NCBI GenBank assembly: GCA_023383705.1
Contig: JAHDYM010000014.1
Location: 1-51,231, forward strand
DNA from: Gammaproteobacteria bacterium
GTDB taxonomy: Bacteria; Pseudomonadota; Gammaproteobacteria; Steroidobacterales; GCA-2729495
DNA length: 51,231 nucleotides
Direction: 5' to 3'
Part shown: positions 41,143-48,865 of the stretch, piece by piece
Layout of the letters: each line of letters opens with the position of its first letter
Position numbering within the stretch: position 1 is the first letter of the stretch
Program-made: the position numbers and the translations under genes
The notes under the pieces: generated by a model
The model's input: only the letters and a program-made list of their open reading frames with translations
Told to the model about the DNA's origin: nothing
The model's database searches: none

Positions 41143-41172
41143 TTGGCCGGGCCGACAGGCATGCCATATAGT
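41143..41172 (+). promoter_or_regulatory. Sigma-70-like promoter for the nitrilase-family gene
   Basis: TTGGCC (41143-41148) and TATAGT (41167-41172) are spaced by 18 bases, 32 bases before the ATG at 41205, in the 167-base divergent region shared with the amidohydrolase operon. Confidence 0.45.
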
Positions 41173-41204
41173 CCGGCTACCTTCACTGCAGGCAAAGGCT
41201 GGTC

Positions 41205-42341
41205 ATGCGTCTCCACTACACCGCTGTCGGTATCCAGAACGTGTCCCGGATGGCCCTCACCCGTGACGATTACATGAAAGACATCGACAAGCTGGCGCTG
41301 AGCATGCGCTACGCGGTCTGGAACTGTAGCCTGGACCTGCCCGTGAAGCTCATTGCAGTGTCCGAAGGCGGGATCGGCGGCTGGTGCCTCGGTGGCGGGG
41401 AAGAGCATCTGCGGATCTGCCGTGAAGTCGTCCCGGAGATCCCGGGCCGCGAAACCGAAGCGCTGGGCGAGCTGGCGAAGGAACTCGGCGTTTACATCAT
41501 CGCGCAGATGGTGGCAAAGGACCCCGCGCTGATGGAAGACCGGATCTTCAACATCGCCTTCGTGATCGATCCGCAGGGCAGGGTGATACACAAGCACTAC
41601 AAGACCGCTTTCTACCAGCGTGAGCCGAATGTCGCGCCCAGCGATATATGGAACGTCTACCTCAAGAAGTACGGCGACGATCCGCTGAAGCTGTTTCAGG
41701 CCATATTCCCGGTGGCCAGGACGGAGATCGGAAATATCGGCACATTGATCTGTGCCGAGGGCAGCTTCCCGGAGGCGGCGCGCGGCCTGGCGATGAACGG
41801 TGCTGAAATCATCTGGCGCACGCAGTACCCCGAACCGTGGATGGGCAATGGCATCGCCGAGATCCAGAACCGGGCCCACGCCGTATTCAACAACTGCTAT
41901 GTGCTGTCACCCAACATCGGTGCGATCGACTTTCCGGGCGGCGGTCACCAGATGAGCTGCGGCAAGAGCCAGATCATCGATTACCGCGGCAATGTTGTCT
42001 CGCAGTATCTGGGTGGGGGGGAGACCCTGGTCAGCGCCCTGCTCGATATCGACGGGCTGCGGGACTTTCGCGTGCGGGCCCAGTGGCAGAACCTGATCAA
42101 GGACCTGCGCGTCGAGGAATACAAGACCATCTACGACGCGGCAATGGCCCGTGGCGGGATCTATCCACGGAACCTGTGCATGGAGGCCCCCCCGCTGGTC
42201 GAGGCCGACCAGCTTGAACTGGTGAAGCACCAGATCAACAAGATGGTCGCTTGGGGCGTGTTCACTCCGCCCGCGGACTGGGAGCCGTACAGCGTAAAAC
42301 CCGAGGTTGCCGAACGGATCCGGCGGGCCGGATCGCTGTAG
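41205..42341 (+). CDS. Nitrilase-superfamily amidase (aliphatic amidase/formamidase-like)
   Basis: The 378-residue protein has the carbon-nitrogen hydrolase triad: Glu54 (AVSEGGIGGW), Lys133 (HKHYKTAFY) and nucleophile Cys183 (GTLICAEGSFPE), plus the supporting Glu140. The layout resembles aliphatic amidases and formamidases. It should hydrolyse an amide or nitrile; the substrate is unknown. It is homologous along its length to the protein encoded at 44712-45761, which lacks the Cys, and the two genes flank an EF-G paralogue. It has its own promoter and is divergent from the amidohydrolase operon. Confidence 0.88.
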   Translation: MRLHYTAVGIQNVSRMALTRDDYMKDIDKLALSMRYAVWNCSLDLPVKLIAVSEGGIGGWCLGGGEEHLRICREVVPEIPGRETEALGELAKELGVYIIAQMVAKDPALMEDRIFNIAFVIDPQGRVIHKHYKTAFYQREPNVAPSDIWNVYLKKYGDDPLKLFQAIFPVARTEIGNIGTLICAEGSFPEAARGLAMNGAEIIWRTQYPEPWMGNGIAEIQNRAHAVFNNCYVLSPNIGAIDFPGGGHQMSCGKSQIIDYRGNVVSQYLGGGETLVSALLDIDGLRDFRVRAQWQNLIKDLRVEEYKTIYDAAMARGGIYPRNLCMEAPPLVEADQLELVKHQINKMVAWGVFTPPADWEPYSVKPEVAERIRRAGSL

Positions 42342-42374
42342 GCAGGGGTCTGAACCGGGGCCATCCGGCCGGGG

Positions 42375-42405
42375 TTGGCAGCCAGTGCGGCTGACAGGTT
42401 ACAAT
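42375..42405 (+). promoter_or_regulatory. Possible promoter for the EF-G paralogue
   Basis: TTGGCA (42375-42380) and TACAAT (42400-42405) are spaced by 19 bases, about 74 bases before the start codon. The boxes are good, the spacing slightly long. Confidence 0.45.
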
Positions 42406-42478
42406 GCGGGGTTATCGTGACCCGGGTGGTGCCTTGGCGCCGCCTGCCCTCCACAGTACACAACGCGAAGTCGGGATT

Positions 42479-44608
42479 ATGGCCAGGAAGAAAGACATCA
42501 AGCTCTACCGCAACATCGGTATCGTGGCGCACATCGATGCGGGCAAGACAACCACCACTGAGCGCGTGTTGTACTACACGGGCAAGAAGCACCAGATCAT
42601 CGACGTGCACGACACCAAGGACGGCAAGAGCAGCACGACCACGGACTACCTCGAGCAGGAGCGCAAGCGCGGCATCACCATCCAGAGCGCTGCAGTTTCC
42701 ACCGAGTGGAAGGGCTACCAGATCAACGTCATCGACACCCCGGGACACGTCGACTTCACCATCGAGGTCAACCGCAGCCTGCGGGTACTTGACGGTGCCG
42801 TTGTGGTGTTCGACGGCGTCGCCGGGGTCGAGCCGCAGACGGAAACGAACTGGCGCCTGGCCAACCAGTACAACGTTCCGCGCATGTGCTACGTCAACAA
42901 GATGGATCGCATGGGCGCCAATTTCGGGCACTGCGTGAAGGGCATTCGCGAGCGGCTCGGCGCCAACGTCCTACTCTGTCAGGTGCCGCTGGGCAGCCAC
43001 GACGAGTTCGTCGGCATGTGCGATCTCATCGAGAACGTCGCCTATATCTGGACTGCGGAAGACAAGGACAGTCCCTGGGAAACCGTGCCGCTCGACCAGA
43101 TCCGGGCGCGCTTCAATTTCGCCACCACTCGCGACAACGAGTGGATCGACCAGCTTCCCAAGCTGCGCCAGGATGCACTGGAAACGGCCCTCGCACTCGA
43201 CGATGACGCATTCATGAACTTCATCGAGACGGGCGAGTTTGACCCGGCAGTACTCAAGGCCTGTATCCGCAAGGGCACCGTGACCGGAAAACTGGTACCG
43301 GTATTCTGTGGTTCGTCCTTCAAGAACAAGGGCGTGCAGCAGCTGCTCGATGCGGTTGTCGCCTATCTGCCTTATCCCGGCGAGAACGGCGGTATTTCCA
43401 TGGTTGATCCGGACGGCAACGTCATCGGCACCCAGGAGGTGCGTGATGATGCGCCGGCACGGGCACTGGCCTTCAAGGTCATCAATGACCAGTTTGGTAC
43501 CCTGACCTTTGCCCGCATCTATTCAGGCGTAATCAAGAAGGGCGACACCCTGATGAACGTCACGCGTGGCAAGAAGGAGCGCGTTGGACGAATCGTTGAA
43601 GTTCAGGCTGATGCGACCAAGGATATCGAGGAAGTACGCGCTGGCGACATCTGCGCCTTCGTATCCATGAAGGATACCGAGACCGGCGACTCGCTGAGCG
43701 ATCCGGCGCACCCGGCATTGCTGGAGCGCATGCGCTTTCCGGACCCCGTGATCAGCGTATCGGTGGAGCCAAAGACCCGCACCGATGTCGACAAGATGTC
43801 GACGGCACTCTACAAGATGGCCAAGGCCGACCCTTCCCTGCGGCTCGAAGTGGACCAGGAAACCGGCCAGACCGTTCTCAAGGGCATGGGCGAGTTGCAC
43901 CTTGAAGTGACGATCGACCGCATGCGGACCGAACTGGGCGTGGAAGCCAACATGGGCAAGCCGCGAGTCAGCTTCCGTGAGGCTTTCGGCATGCCGATCG
44001 AGCACGTCTATACGCACAAGAAGCAGTCGGGCGGATCCGGCCAGTACGCCGAAATCAAGATGATCTTCGAGCCCCTGCCGCCGGGCTCCGGAGTGGAGTT
44101 TTCCGACGAAATCGTCGGCGGCCGCGTGCCGCGCGAGTTCATCCCGGCTGTCGAGCATGCGATTCGTACCGAATCCAAGCGCGGCCAGATTGCAGGCTAT
44201 GAAGTAGTCGATTTCAAGGCTCGCCTGATCGACGGCAAGTACCATGACGTGGACAGCTCGGCACTGGCTTTCGAAATCGCCGGCCGGGCCTGCTTCCGTG
44301 AGGCACACAAGGCCAGCCGGCCAAAGCTCCTTGAGCCGATCATGGCTGTCGAGACGGTCACCGAGGCCGACTACCTGGGCGAAATCATCGGTGACTTCAA
44401 CCGGCGTCGTGGCCAGGTCAGCGAGCAGGGGCAGAAAGGTCCACAGGCCTTCGTGCAGGGCTTCATCCCGCTCTCGGAAATGTTCGGTTACATCAACTGG
44501 TTGCGCTCGGCGACCAGCGGACGCGGAACATTCACCATGGAGTTTGCCCGCTATGCCGAGGTTGCGGCGGGCCTCGTCGACAAGCTCATGGAGAAGGAAG
44601 TCCGCTGA
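42479..44608 (+). CDS. fusA: Elongation factor G paralogue
   Basis: EF-G is the ribosomal translocase GTPase; some paralogues act mainly in ribosome recycling. G motifs are intact: AHIDAGKT (residues 17-24), DTPGH (86-90), NKMD (140-143). Domain III GMGELHLEVTIDRM, domain IV and V follow, and length (709) is normal. The switch I region (HDTKDGKSSTTTDYLEQERK) is about five residues longer than E. coli EF-G and, with GITIQSAA, resembles mitochondrial or planctomycete types. It is not next to rpsL, rpsG or tuf, so it is probably a second EF-G. The start is ATG 42479; an upstream frame from 42404 is not family-like. Confidence 0.9.
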   Translation: MARKKDIKLYRNIGIVAHIDAGKTTTTERVLYYTGKKHQIIDVHDTKDGKSSTTTDYLEQERKRGITIQSAAVSTEWKGYQINVIDTPGHVDFTIEVNRSLRVLDGAVVVFDGVAGVEPQTETNWRLANQYNVPRMCYVNKMDRMGANFGHCVKGIRERLGANVLLCQVPLGSHDEFVGMCDLIENVAYIWTAEDKDSPWETVPLDQIRARFNFATTRDNEWIDQLPKLRQDALETALALDDDAFMNFIETGEFDPAVLKACIRKGTVTGKLVPVFCGSSFKNKGVQQLLDAVVAYLPYPGENGGISMVDPDGNVIGTQEVRDDAPARALAFKVINDQFGTLTFARIYSGVIKKGDTLMNVTRGKKERVGRIVEVQADATKDIEEVRAGDICAFVSMKDTETGDSLSDPAHPALLERMRFPDPVISVSVEPKTRTDVDKMSTALYKMAKADPSLRLEVDQETGQTVLKGMGELHLEVTIDRMRTELGVEANMGKPRVSFREAFGMPIEHVYTHKKQSGGSGQYAEIKMIFEPLPPGSGVEFSDEIVGGRVPREFIPAVEHAIRTESKRGQIAGYEVVDFKARLIDGKYHDVDSSALAFEIAGRACFREAHKASRPKLLEPIMAVETVTEADYLGEIIGDFNRRRGQVSEQGQKGPQAFVQGFIPLSEMFGYINWLRSATSGRGTFTMEFARYAEVAAGLVDKLMEKEVR

Positions 44609-44650
44609 CCGGTGCCTGTCCGGGCATACCCGGCCCAGGCCATGAGACAG

Positions 44651-44684
44651 AAGGGCCGGCTGAAGAGCCGGCCCTTTTCTTTTG
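44651..44684 (+). terminator. Intrinsic terminator after the EF-G gene
   Basis: A perfect 11-bp stem (AAGGGCCGGCT/AGCCGGCCCTT) with loop GAAG is followed by TTCTTTT. It lies 42 bases after the stop and ahead of the convergent nitrilase-family gene. Confidence 0.92.
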
Positions 44685-44711
44685 CAGTCAGGGGAATATC
44701 CGCCGGGGTCG

Positions 44712-45761
44712 CTACGACGATTTCCGGGTGAAACTGCCGCGGGCAGCGAGCTCGCCTATCGTTGCATCCAGCACCCTGCCGGCTTCCGCATCGTTCATCG
44801 TTGGCAGGTTCCCGGGCCAGACCGGCTGCTCGTAAATCCTGCGGTAGACTTCGGTGCGCAGGTATGGGAGCCAGTTCTGGAATCGCGCATGCTCGCGGTA
44901 GTGCCGGAGCGCTTCGATGTTGATCTCGGACGCGACATAGCAGTCATCGACAACGCTGCTCTGGGCGAGCACTTCACCCTTGTAGCCGACGATCATCGAG
45001 CGTCCACCCAGGGCCCCGCCAATGACGGTGGGCGGATTGCCGGGCATGATCAGTGCTCCACAGTTCGGTGCCAGCAGGTAGGCAGTATTGTCTGCAGCGC
45101 GTGCGCGGTTCTGCACATCCCAGATTTCACGCGATACCCACGGTTCAGGCAGCGAGGCCCGATACAGTATCTCTGCGCCATTCATGGCAAAGCCACGGTA
45201 GCTCTCGGGGAAGGCACCTTCCACGCCGACGCTGCCGCCGATATTGCCAATCTCCGTCCTTGCCACCGGGAAGAACGCATCGAGCGTGTCGCCGTTTTCA
45301 CGGATCCACTGGTCGTAGACATCGTGGGGCGTGGTGGAGTGCTCTACGAACAGCACGACGTTCTTGCGGTGCTTGTAGATGACCTGGCCGGCGGGATCGA
45401 TGATGAATACCGTATTGAAAAAGCGGTCGGGATATTGCGGCAACTTCTCCTTGAGTTGCGCGATCAGGAAAATGCCGTGCTGCCGTGCCTTGCCCGCCAG
45501 GAAATCAGATTCCGGGCCGGGAATTTCAGCGGCCATGGTCGCCGTATATTCTGCAGAGGAGAGGTGGAGTATCTCGTCCGCAAAGCCCTGGATGCAGCCC
45601 TCGCCCAGGGCAACCAGCCGTACCGGCAGTTCCAGTGAGCAGATGTGGCACACGAGGTCGAGCATGTTGCCGATGTGGACCAGATTCCTTTCCGTCTCAC
45701 CGCGCGTCGCGCAATGGCGGACGGTGGTTTGCAGCGCGACCGCGATATAGGGGTCAATCAT
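44712..45761 (-). CDS. Nitrilase-superfamily protein with Gly in place of the catalytic Cys
   Basis: The 349-residue protein aligns over its length with the enzyme encoded at 41205-42341 (for example SLELPVRLVALGEGCIQGF, FPVARTEIGNIG, EGAFPESYRGFAMNGAEI). Glu54, Lys133 and Glu140 are kept at the same numbering, but the nucleophile position is Gly179 (codon GGC on the minus strand, 45225-45227). Standard amidase or nitrilase chemistry should be impossible. It could be a pseudoenzyme, a binding protein, or a partner of the adjacent decarboxylase. Its ATG overlaps the UbiD-family stop (ATGA), so the two are probably translated together. The frame is otherwise intact. Confidence 0.85.
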   Translation of the reverse strand: MIDPYIAVALQTTVRHCATRGETERNLVHIGNMLDLVCHICSLELPVRLVALGEGCIQGFADEILHLSSAEYTATMAAEIPGPESDFLAGKARQHGIFLIAQLKEKLPQYPDRFFNTVFIIDPAGQVIYKHRKNVVLFVEHSTTPHDVYDQWIRENGDTLDAFFPVARTEIGNIGGSVGVEGAFPESYRGFAMNGAEILYRASLPEPWVSREIWDVQNRARAADNTAYLLAPNCGALIMPGNPPTVIGGALGGRSMIVGYKGEVLAQSSVVDDCYVASEINIEALRHYREHARFQNWLPYLRTEVYRRIYEQPVWPGNLPTMNDAEAGRVLDATIGELAARGSFTRKSS

Positions 45762-47167
45762 CGCTGTGGCTTCTTCTGCAGGTAGTCTGCCAGCCTGATC
45801 TCGCTGGCACCCGGAATGATCGGGCGCAGCATGTCCTCACGATCCTCGATGTCCTTGGTTGCATCGATAGCCAGCCGCAGCGAGCCTCTCCCGCCCTTGG
45901 CGCAACGCTCGAGTTCCCAGCTCTTCACATCCGGGATGACGCGATACTTGTCTGCACGTGCGATACGGGTATACATCGCCCACTCGACATCACTGAGATC
46001 GTGGACGTTTACATCCTCATCCACGACGATGATTCGCTTGGTGATGTGACTGACCGGGAAAAATCCACCCGAGGCCCTGAATGCTGCCTCGATCATGGCC
46101 ATCGGTTCGGCATCGTCCTGCTTGCGCATGGAAATGACAATGTGAGCCATGGCGCCCATGCGGGGCTCGAGGAACACTTCGATGTCGACGATTCCGTCCA
46201 GCTGGCTGCGCAGTGCGCCTATCAGCGCACGGCGGATCGAGAAGGTCGCGATGGAACCGAGTGTGTTGTGCTCGGGGTTCCTGCCCGCAAGGATCGAATA
46301 GAACATCGCACCCCGGCGATGGGTGATGGCGGTGACTTCCGCCACGGGTGCTGTCTCGAGGCCGTACTGGCCCGCAAACTCGCCGAGGTTGTTGTCGATG
46401 TTGCCTGTAAAGCGGACTTCCACCTCGATGATCATCTCGGCATTGGCCGGTACGAGCAGGTCGCTGGTTTCGCATTTGACCAGATCGATGGGCTTGCCCT
46501 GCAGGCCGCCGGCCAGGTCCAGTTCGCACTGGTCCGGTGGCAGTTTGCAGGCTGCTGCCATCTGCAACGCCGGTTCCACGCCGATGGCGAGGGCCACCGG
46601 CATGGATTGTCCGTGCTGTTCGGCATGCTGGTAGAACTTGCGCAGGTCGGAAAGGGAGCTGGCGTTGACTGCGAGCGTGTTTGACCCAAGGATCAGCGAG
46701 CGGTAGACGCCCACATTCAGCTGCCCGGTGGTGGGGTTGCGTGAAATGCCGCAGGCGGAAGTGATGAACGGGCCGCTGTCCAGTTCGAAAAAAGTCGGTA
46801 CCGGAATGTCGGGGAGGTCGATCTGCGCGCCACGGCGGACAACTTCCTTTACCGGCCCGGTGGGGACCTCGCGTGGTGCAATGGGGTTCCGCTTGGCGTG
46901 CTCAAACCGGTCGTCGAGATCATTGGCCGAAAAAGATTCTCCCGGCGGGCTGCCGAGCGCCCAGCCGAAGCACTCGATGCGGTTCAGCAAACCGCCAACG
47001 ACGGGAAAGCGCGCACCGATGACATTCTCGAAGATGAAAGCGCGCCGCTGCTGGTCGATCTGCTCCATGACGGCTGCCATCTCGAACTCGGGATCGACTG
47101 GCCGGCTGATGCGGTACAGCTCACCGCGTTGCTCGAGAAGGCTGACGAGTCCTCTGAAATCCAGCAC
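45758..47167 (-). CDS. UbiD-family (prenyl-FMN) decarboxylase
   Basis: UbiD-family enzymes reversibly decarboxylate aromatic or unsaturated acids using prenylated FMN. The 469-residue protein shows the family core: QLNVGVYRSLIL (Arg156), EMIIEVEVRFTGNIDNNLGEFAGQYG-type active-site region around Glu263, and VAEVTAITHRRGAMFYSIL. The usual EGPFGE motif reads DNNLGE (Asp258 to Glu263), so the first Glu is Asp. A GTG start with a good AGGAGA site is used. No UbiX flavin prenyltransferase is in the window. Coupled to the downstream nitrilase-family gene by a four-base overlap. Ubiquinone synthesis is unlikely from this context; catabolism is more likely. Confidence 0.9.
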   Translation of the reverse strand: MLDFRGLVSLLEQRGELYRISRPVDPEFEMAAVMEQIDQQRRAFIFENVIGARFPVVGGLLNRIECFGWALGSPPGESFSANDLDDRFEHAKRNPIAPREVPTGPVKEVVRRGAQIDLPDIPVPTFFELDSGPFITSACGISRNPTTGQLNVGVYRSLILGSNTLAVNASSLSDLRKFYQHAEQHGQSMPVALAIGVEPALQMAAACKLPPDQCELDLAGGLQGKPIDLVKCETSDLLVPANAEMIIEVEVRFTGNIDNNLGEFAGQYGLETAPVAEVTAITHRRGAMFYSILAGRNPEHNTLGSIATFSIRRALIGALRSQLDGIVDIEVFLEPRMGAMAHIVISMRKQDDAEPMAMIEAAFRASGGFFPVSHITKRIIVVDEDVNVHDLSDVEWAMYTRIARADKYRVIPDVKSWELERCAKGGRGSLRLAIDATKDIEDREDMLRPIIPGASEIRLADYLQKKPQR

Positions 47168-47350
47168 GGAAGATTCTCCTGCGGCAAGCGCTTCGGGGTG
47201 CCCATTCTAAAGGAGGAAGCGGGCGGGCTGCCCGGTCCGGAGCCGGTGTCCGCCAGTCAGACTGTCCCTGCCGGTGGGCCGGAGGTACCATCCCGGGGAC
47301 AGGCCAGCCAGCCATCGTGGCAGGCAGGGAACCATGTCCGGGAGGATCAT

Positions 47351-47629
47351 ATGTCATACCAGGAGCCGGGAAACGAGCTGTCCGCCGGTACGCGCGACAT
47401 GCACAGGGCGATCGAGTCGCTGAAAGAGGAACTTGAGGCCGTCGACTGGTACAACCAGCGCGTCGACGTCTGCCAGGACCAGGAACTCAGGGCGATCCTG
47501 GCGCATAACCGTGACGAAGAAAAGGAACACGCCGCCATGCTTCTCGAGTGGATCCGGCGCAATGATTCGGTGATGTCGAAGGAACTCAAGGACTACCTTT
47601 TTTCCACCGGGCCGCTTGCCCATGACTGA
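47351..47629 (+). CDS. Encapsulated-ferritin-like protein without cargo-loading tail
   Basis: The 92-residue protein matches the encapsulated ferritin (EncFtn) core that oxidises Fe(II) at a dimer interface. Motifs EELEAVDWYNQRVD and AHNRDEEKEHAAMLLEWIRRND are nearly identical to the R. rubrum protein as I recall it. Ferroxidase positions Glu27, Glu57 and His60, plus Glu26, Glu29, Trp33 and Tyr34, are all kept. It ends at STGPLAHD with no C-terminal encapsulin-targeting peptide, and no encapsulin shell gene is in the window. GGGAGGA precedes ATG 47351; the longer open frame upstream is shadow of the UbiD-family gene. The methyltransferase GTG follows six bases later. Confidence 0.88.
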   Translation: MSYQEPGNELSAGTRDMHRAIESLKEELEAVDWYNQRVDVCQDQELRAILAHNRDEEKEHAAMLLEWIRRNDSVMSKELKDYLFSTGPLAHD

Positions 47630-47635
47630 GCAGAT

Positions 47636-48865
47636 GTGAGCACGGAAGTTCCTTTGCAAAGGCCCTTGGGCGGGAACCGGCTGGGCGCCCGGGAGCAGTT
47701 CCTGGCAGAACTTGGCAAGGCGCTGCAGGTGGGGGAGTGCTGGGGCCTGGTCCTCAGCCAGCCCGTCCCGGGGCAAGCGGGTGATGGCGCGCTCCGGGTC
47801 GAGAAGGTCACTGTGCGTCCCGTAGAGATCTCGGGTCAGCGCTGCTATCAACTGGCCGAGCGCAGGGGGAAACAGGAGTTTCACCGGAATCTCGGCGCAG
47901 ATGAATTGCTCAGGCGCACCACCGAGGAGGTCGGTGCAGCCTTTGCGCAGGCAGATCTCTACACCCGGTCGGCCGACCTGTACCTGCGGTTCAATGGCCG
48001 CAATGGTGCGCATCTGGCGCGCAAGAAGCCCTCTCGCAGTGCAGCTCCCGTGCTTGCCCATGACCGACGCAAGCGATACATCATCCCGGAAGGCGAGCCT
48101 TGCGCCTTCATGCAGGAAATCGGCGTGATGACACCTGCCGGCCAGGTGAAGGCAGCAAGGCAGGCCAAGTTCCGGCAGGTGAACCGGTTCCTGGAACTCG
48201 TGGAAGACGTGCTGCCCGAGCTGCCGCCGGATGGCAGCTTGCACGTGATCGATTTCGGTTGCGGCAAGAGTTACCTGACTTTCGCGCTCCATCATCTGCT
48301 CAGGAATATCCATCGGCGTGAAGTCGAAATCGTGGGGCTGGACCTGAAGGCCGGCGTGGTCCGCGACTGCCAGCGCATCGCCGAAAGACTTGGCTGTACC
48401 GGCCTGCGCTTCGAGGTCGGCGACATTGCCGGTTATGCGCCAGGCGGTGCGGTGGATCTCGTGGTGACACTGCATGCCTGCGATACGGCCAGCGATGCCG
48501 CGCTGGCCCGGGCCATAGGCTGGCAGACAAGGGCCATTCTCGCAGCGCCCTGCTGCCAGCACGAAATGGCAGGCCTGCTGTCCACGGATGTGCTGCCCGG
48601 GATCCTCGGGTTTGGCATCCTGAAGGAAAGGTTTGCGGCCTTGGCAACCGATGCGCTGCGTGCGGCGATCCTGGAGCGGGCGGGGTACCAGACGCAGATC
48701 GTCGAATTCATCGATCTCGAGCACACGCCGAAGAATCTCCTGCTTCGCGCCATCCGTCGTGCGCAGCCCGATCCGGCAGCTGCGGACGCGGTTGAATTGC
48801 TCAAGCGCCAGCTCGGCATCCGGGAATTCAGCCTGGAACGCCTGCTGCAAGACCTGCCGGCTTGA
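47636..48865 (+). CDS. Class I SAM-dependent methyltransferase (PF13679/METTL25-like)
   Basis: The 409-residue protein has a Rossmann methyltransferase domain in its C-terminal half: motif I HVIDFGCGKSYLTFALHHLL, then IVGLDLKAG, the characteristic VTLHACDTASDAALARAIGW and AAPCCQHEMAGLL. These are hallmarks of the Methyltransf_32 family; the substrate is probably RNA or a translation component but is not known. The N-terminal ~170 residues are unrecognised. It starts with GTG six bases after the ferritin-like gene, and its stop overlaps the trmO ATG (TGATG), so a three-gene transcript is likely. Confidence 0.82.
   Translation: MSTEVPLQRPLGGNRLGAREQFLAELGKALQVGECWGLVLSQPVPGQAGDGALRVEKVTVRPVEISGQRCYQLAERRGKQEFHRNLGADELLRRTTEEVGAAFAQADLYTRSADLYLRFNGRNGAHLARKKPSRSAAPVLAHDRRKRYIIPEGEPCAFMQEIGVMTPAGQVKAARQAKFRQVNRFLELVEDVLPELPPDGSLHVIDFGCGKSYLTFALHHLLRNIHRREVEIVGLDLKAGVVRDCQRIAERLGCTGLRFEVGDIAGYAPGGAVDLVVTLHACDTASDAALARAIGWQTRAILAAPCCQHEMAGLLSTDVLPGILGFGILKERFAALATDALRAAILERAGYQTQIVEFIDLEHTPKNLLLRAIRRAQPDPAAADAVELLKRQLGIREFSLERLLQDLPA

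Noticed and set aside
46898-47350. Upstream in-frame extension of the ferritin-like gene, possibly a fusion
   Set aside because: The first part is antisense to the UbiD-family gene and unlike any ferritin extension. ATG 47351 has an ideal ribosome-binding site and matches the EncFtn core start.
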